From contig CAZJJK010000132.1 in assembly GCA_964546285.1 (NCBI GenBank), positions 1 through 7,639 of the forward strand: a DNA stretch of 7,639 bases, written 5' to 3'. This stretch comes from CAZJJK01 sp964546285. Its GTDB lineage: Bacteria > Spirochaetota > Spirochaetia > Treponematales > Breznakiellaceae. Every line of letters begins with the position of its first letter. The first letter of the stretch is position 1. Shown here piece after piece: positions 5,639 to 7,639 of this stretch. The notes under the pieces were generated by a model. It had not been told where the DNA came from, made no database searches, and was given only the letters and a program-made list of their open reading frames with translations. The translations under genes were made by a program, and so were the position numbers.

Positions 5639-6891
5639 CGAGGTAAATTAGTCAAAAGAGCCGCCTGTTCGGCGTACCAGTCATATATTTCTTTCCCGCC
5701 GATAGTCAGCGAACGCGCCAGGGTCAGGCCGATAACTTGTCCATGGTCGGTATTCTCTAGAAGCCCCATTAAATTCCACAGGCCCTTAACGGGGACGCCA
5801 TCGTACACCCGCTGACGATCGGTGGAACCTAGTTTGGGCGCCGCCATGGAGACAGTGTTGACAACTCCGTCATTCGCCCGCCAGCTCTCATCAATACTTG
5901 GATGGCGGTCCGATAGAAAAGGAAAGCGATCCATCAAGTAGGAGTTTGGATAGAGATAGATGGTGTCCCGAAAAAAAGCGGACGCTGTCTTAACGAGCGA
6001 CCATGAAAAATAATAAACGTTCGGCGAAGCGGGGACACGGCGGTTGAATTGAGTCGCGCCGTCCAGCGATAAATCCCAAAAAGCGATATCCTCTTTCGCG
6101 CGCTCAACGAATTCATCGTCCAAGGGGGATAGGCCATTAGAAAACGCTCCTGCCCAATGGTCAATTTGAAAATCCGGGTAGAAGGATGAGTGCTTGGACA
6201 TCATCGGCTGTAAAACCCAAAACAATAAACCGATAAGCGTTTCCCTGTCGGCTATAGGTTCGGCTAAAACGGTGCCATCATGCGGGGTGGCTATGGTCAT
6301 AAGGGCGTTTACCCAGCATTTGCCTCCCTGGAAGAGGGGAGAACAGTCCCCGCCCGCTTCTTTTTCCTCCCTGTCGCCTTGCTCCAGTAAATGGATAAGT
6401 AAGCGGGCAGTTTGGCCGCCCATGCTATGGCCGATCATGGCTATCGTATTTATTTCGCCGCTTTCCCGTTCTCCCCATTCGGGATAGATACCCGGATAGG
6501 TCCGGCCAAAACGTTTATGTCCATATCGGGCGGCATGAGCGGCGCCATAGTCAACCCTTCCGCCTTTAATATAAGCGTACAATTCACAGGCCCGGTCCCA
6601 ATTGCTTGAAAAGGGCCCCACAAAAGCGGTTCTGACATCGTAAGCGCCTTTTTCTATCAATTCCGACTGAAGATCGCGCCAGCCGCCCCAATAGAAAAAG
6701 GTATCGCCCGGTTTTCGTTCAAAGCCAGAGAAGCCATGAACGAGGATTATGGGCTGTTTAGCGTTGGCCGCCCTTATGGTGGGGCCGTTTTTGGTTACGG
6801 TTTCCGCTCTAGCCGGCTGGAGGGCGATGAGTAAGAGGCAGAGAATGTTTGGAATTATGTAGCGGAAAGATCGCGGTTTTTTTAGTGGCAT
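5635..6891 (-). CDS. Secreted family I.5 lipase (triacylglycerol lipase, Geobacillus/staphylococcal type)
   Basis: A 418-residue alpha/beta-hydrolase that should cleave triacylglycerols outside the cytoplasm. Counting from ATG 6891: signal peptide 1-29 (KKPR n-region, hydrophobic core, ARA cleavage); VHGFSG at 51-56 for the oxyanion region; nucleophile Ser156 in GHSMGG; acid Asp341 in NDGVVNTVSM; His383 in TDHGQVIG. The zinc site known from Geobacillus lipases appears intact: Asp99 (SSNWDRACE), His119 and His125 (AAHAARYGH), and Asp273 (FWDLS). ATPHDGT and SPLFQGG also match that family. A GTG at 6915 would add 8 residues and has GGA upstream, but it lies in a hairpin and lengthens the n-region, so I prefer the ATG, which has no clear ribosome binding site. 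It converges on the DUF2238-like gene and diverges from the serine hydrolase gene. Confidence 0.9.
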   Translation of the reverse strand: MPLKKPRSFRYIIPNILCLLLIALQPARAETVTKNGPTIRAANAKQPIILVHGFSGFERKPGDTFFYWGGWRDLQSELIEKGAYDVRTAFVGPFSSNWDRACELYAYIKGGRVDYGAAHAARYGHKRFGRTYPGIYPEWGERESGEINTIAMIGHSMGGQTARLLIHLLEQGDREEKEAGGDCSPLFQGGKCWVNALMTIATPHDGTVLAEPIADRETLIGLLFWVLQPMMSKHSSFYPDFQIDHWAGAFSNGLSPLDDEFVERAKEDIAFWDLSLDGATQFNRRVPASPNVYYFSWSLVKTASAFFRDTIYLYPNSYLMDRFPFLSDRHPSIDESWRANDGVVNTVSMAAPKLGSTDRQRVYDGVPVKGLWNLMGLLENTDHGQVIGLTLARSLTIGGKEIYDWYAEQAALLTNLPR

Positions 6892-6904
6892 ACTTGATAA
6901 AGAT

Positions 6905-6925
6905 AGCGCGGTCACGCGCTTTTTT
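6905..6925 (+). terminator. Rho-independent terminator on the + strand, antisense to the lipase 5' end
   Basis: AGCGCG (6905-6910), loop GTCA, and CGCGCT (6915-6920) run directly into six T (6920-6925). This is a short but GC-rich hairpin with a proper T tail, in the + direction only. No + strand gene ends nearby: the closest upstream one stops at 5638. On the minus strand the same hairpin contains the alternative lipase start GTG (6913-6915) and lies 13 nt before ATG 6891, so it might instead act on lipase translation. Confidence 0.55.
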
Positions 6926-6989
6926 CCGGTGATCCGGCCATCGATCCGGCGCTCCCGTTTATTGTCTATTCCCGACGCCCTGTCCTGGG

Positions 6990-6997
6990 TGTATAGT
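6990..6997. promoter_or_regulatory. Possible overlapping divergent -10 boxes
   Basis: On the + strand, TATAGT at 6992-6997 ends 6 nt before GTG 7004, so the predicted transcript would begin at or next to that codon. On the minus strand, TATACA (6995-6990) with TTAAGC about 18 bp upstream could serve the lipase. Both lack good -35 boxes. If real, the two promoters overlap and cannot fire together. Confidence 0.3.
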
Positions 6998-7003
6998 TAA
7001 GCT

Positions 7004-7639
7004 GTGAAAGCATGCTTAACAAGGTTAAAGCGGCCGCGTCTGGTTTCACGGCTGATACTAAGCTTTTCTTGTTTGCTGTTGTCTTGTCTATCGCCGCTTT
7101 ATGCCGAACCAGTACACGCCGCGCCAGACAGTCCGGCGCTTACGCCGCCCTCGGGTGTAACGGTGGACAGCCGTATAGCCGGCCTGAATCCAGCGAACGA
7201 AGCTTTTTGGCAAAATATCGATATTAGTACCGCGCCGCTGTCCGAAAACGCTCTACTGAGTTATTTGGAACTCTGCCGGATGACAGGCGCCGATGGCGTC
7301 CTGGTGGTTTACGGCGGCCGTGTCGTCGCCGAATGGCGATCACCGCGTTATCGGGAACCATATAACGCCATGTCTGTCACTAAATCAATCGCCAGTCTCC
7401 TTATTGGCCATTTAGCGGATGATGGACTTTTAGGCTACGATCAGGCGATCAGCGATATCCTGCCTTCCTGGCGCGGCGCTTACAGCGACTCAGTGACCGT
7501 ACGGCAGCTTTTAACACATAGCTCCGGGTTCTCGCGCCGCGAAGACCAACAGAATTCCGTACTGTACGCTACAGATAAAAGCGCCTTTGTCCTTTCTCAG
7601 TCTCCTGACCGAGCGCCGGGAGAGAGTTTTGACTATAGC
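7004..7639 (+). CDS. Secreted serine hydrolase, class C beta-lactamase/esterase family (partial, 3' end cut)
   Basis: The first 212 codons of a penicillin-binding-protein-like serine hydrolase; the frame stays open to the window edge. Seen: a basic n-region (RLKRPRLVSR, 7-16), a hydrophobic core and a probable cleavage site after Ala34 (SPLYA), then the SxxK motif SVTK at 124-127 with the catalytic Ser and Lys, THSSGF at 171-176, and PGESFDYS at 205-212. The window ends inside what should be the YxN motif (Tyr211). Family members are beta-lactamases, DD-peptidases or esterases, and these motifs do not separate them. GTG 7004 is the only plausible start after an in-frame TAA at 6998, and no ribosome binding site precedes it. 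The ATG at 7012 is in another frame and does not lead into the domain. LLSC at 25-28 could be a relaxed lipobox. Confidence 0.85.
   Translation, partial: MKACLTRLKRPRLVSRLILSFSCLLLSCLSPLYAEPVHAAPDSPALTPPSGVTVDSRIAGLNPANEAFWQNIDISTAPLSENALLSYLELCRMTGADGVLVVYGGRVVAEWRSPRYREPYNAMSVTKSIASLLIGHLADDGLLGYDQAISDILPSWRGAYSDSVTVRQLLTHSSGFSRREDQQNSVLYATDKSAFVLSQSPDRAPGESFDYS

Noticed and set aside
6998..7007. TAAGCTGTGA repeated exactly at 4736-4745 and 6998-7007 as a shared regulatory site
   Set aside because: The two copies lie in unrelated positions (upstream of one promoter, across the start codon of the other gene), and a 10-mer match is expected by chance among so many comparisons.
7012..7227. 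+ strand reading frame of 71 codons starting at ATG 7012, with a hydrophobic stretch
   Set aside because: It lies in a different frame from the serine hydrolase domain. The hydrolase frame carries its own, better signal peptide from GTG 7004, so no frameshift is needed.

Overview
The window is ordinary-looking bacterial chromosome of balanced base composition. It has compact gene spacing, clear Shine-Dalgarno sequences before several genes, and two Sec-type signal peptides at the right end. The organism cannot be fixed from the sequence. The pairing of an alcohol-acetyltransferase-like protein with a zinc-ribbon DUF6320-type membrane protein is one I associate with anaerobic Firmicutes and Treponema-like spirochaetes, so that is a weak guess only.

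Left part (1-2796, + strand): after a gene-free leader with a perfect TATAAT box come three closely spaced genes that probably form one transcript. They are a condensation-domain-like acyltransferase (HHxxxDG), a zinc-ribbon six-helix membrane protein (DUF6320-like), and a small T4 endonuclease V-like pyrimidine-dimer glycosylase. The acyltransferase gene contains two unusually strong inverted repeats inside conserved coding sequence.

Middle part (2824-5638, + strand): a PadR-type repressor overlaps by 26 nt a polytopic membrane protein that begins with a permease-prefix/HAAS-like helical domain. A gap of about 200 bp full of overlapping inverted repeats follows, then a six-helix DUF2238/YjdF-like membrane protein. 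The putative promoters of the PadR gene and of the DUF2238-like gene both have a TTGACA -35 box covered by an ATG(C/T)-type inverted repeat. This resembles PadR operators and suggests one regulon: the repressor, its co-transcribed membrane partner and the second membrane protein.

Right part (5635-7639): a secreted family I.5 (Geobacillus/staphylococcal type) lipase lies on the minus strand, with its stop codon overlapping that of the DUF2238-like gene. Divergent from it is a secreted serine hydrolase of the class C beta-lactamase/esterase family. Its frame stays open to the window edge, and the window cuts its YxN motif. The only convincing T-tailed terminator in the window (+ strand, 6905-6925) lies beyond the lipase start. 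This leaves open an antisense read-through (excludon-like) arrangement across the lipase.

I see no CRISPR array, rRNA, tRNA, insertion sequence or phage gene, and no recognisable defence system. The best candidates for something new are the palindromes, the PadR operator pair, the antisense arrangement, and the N-terminal chemistry of the glycosylase.
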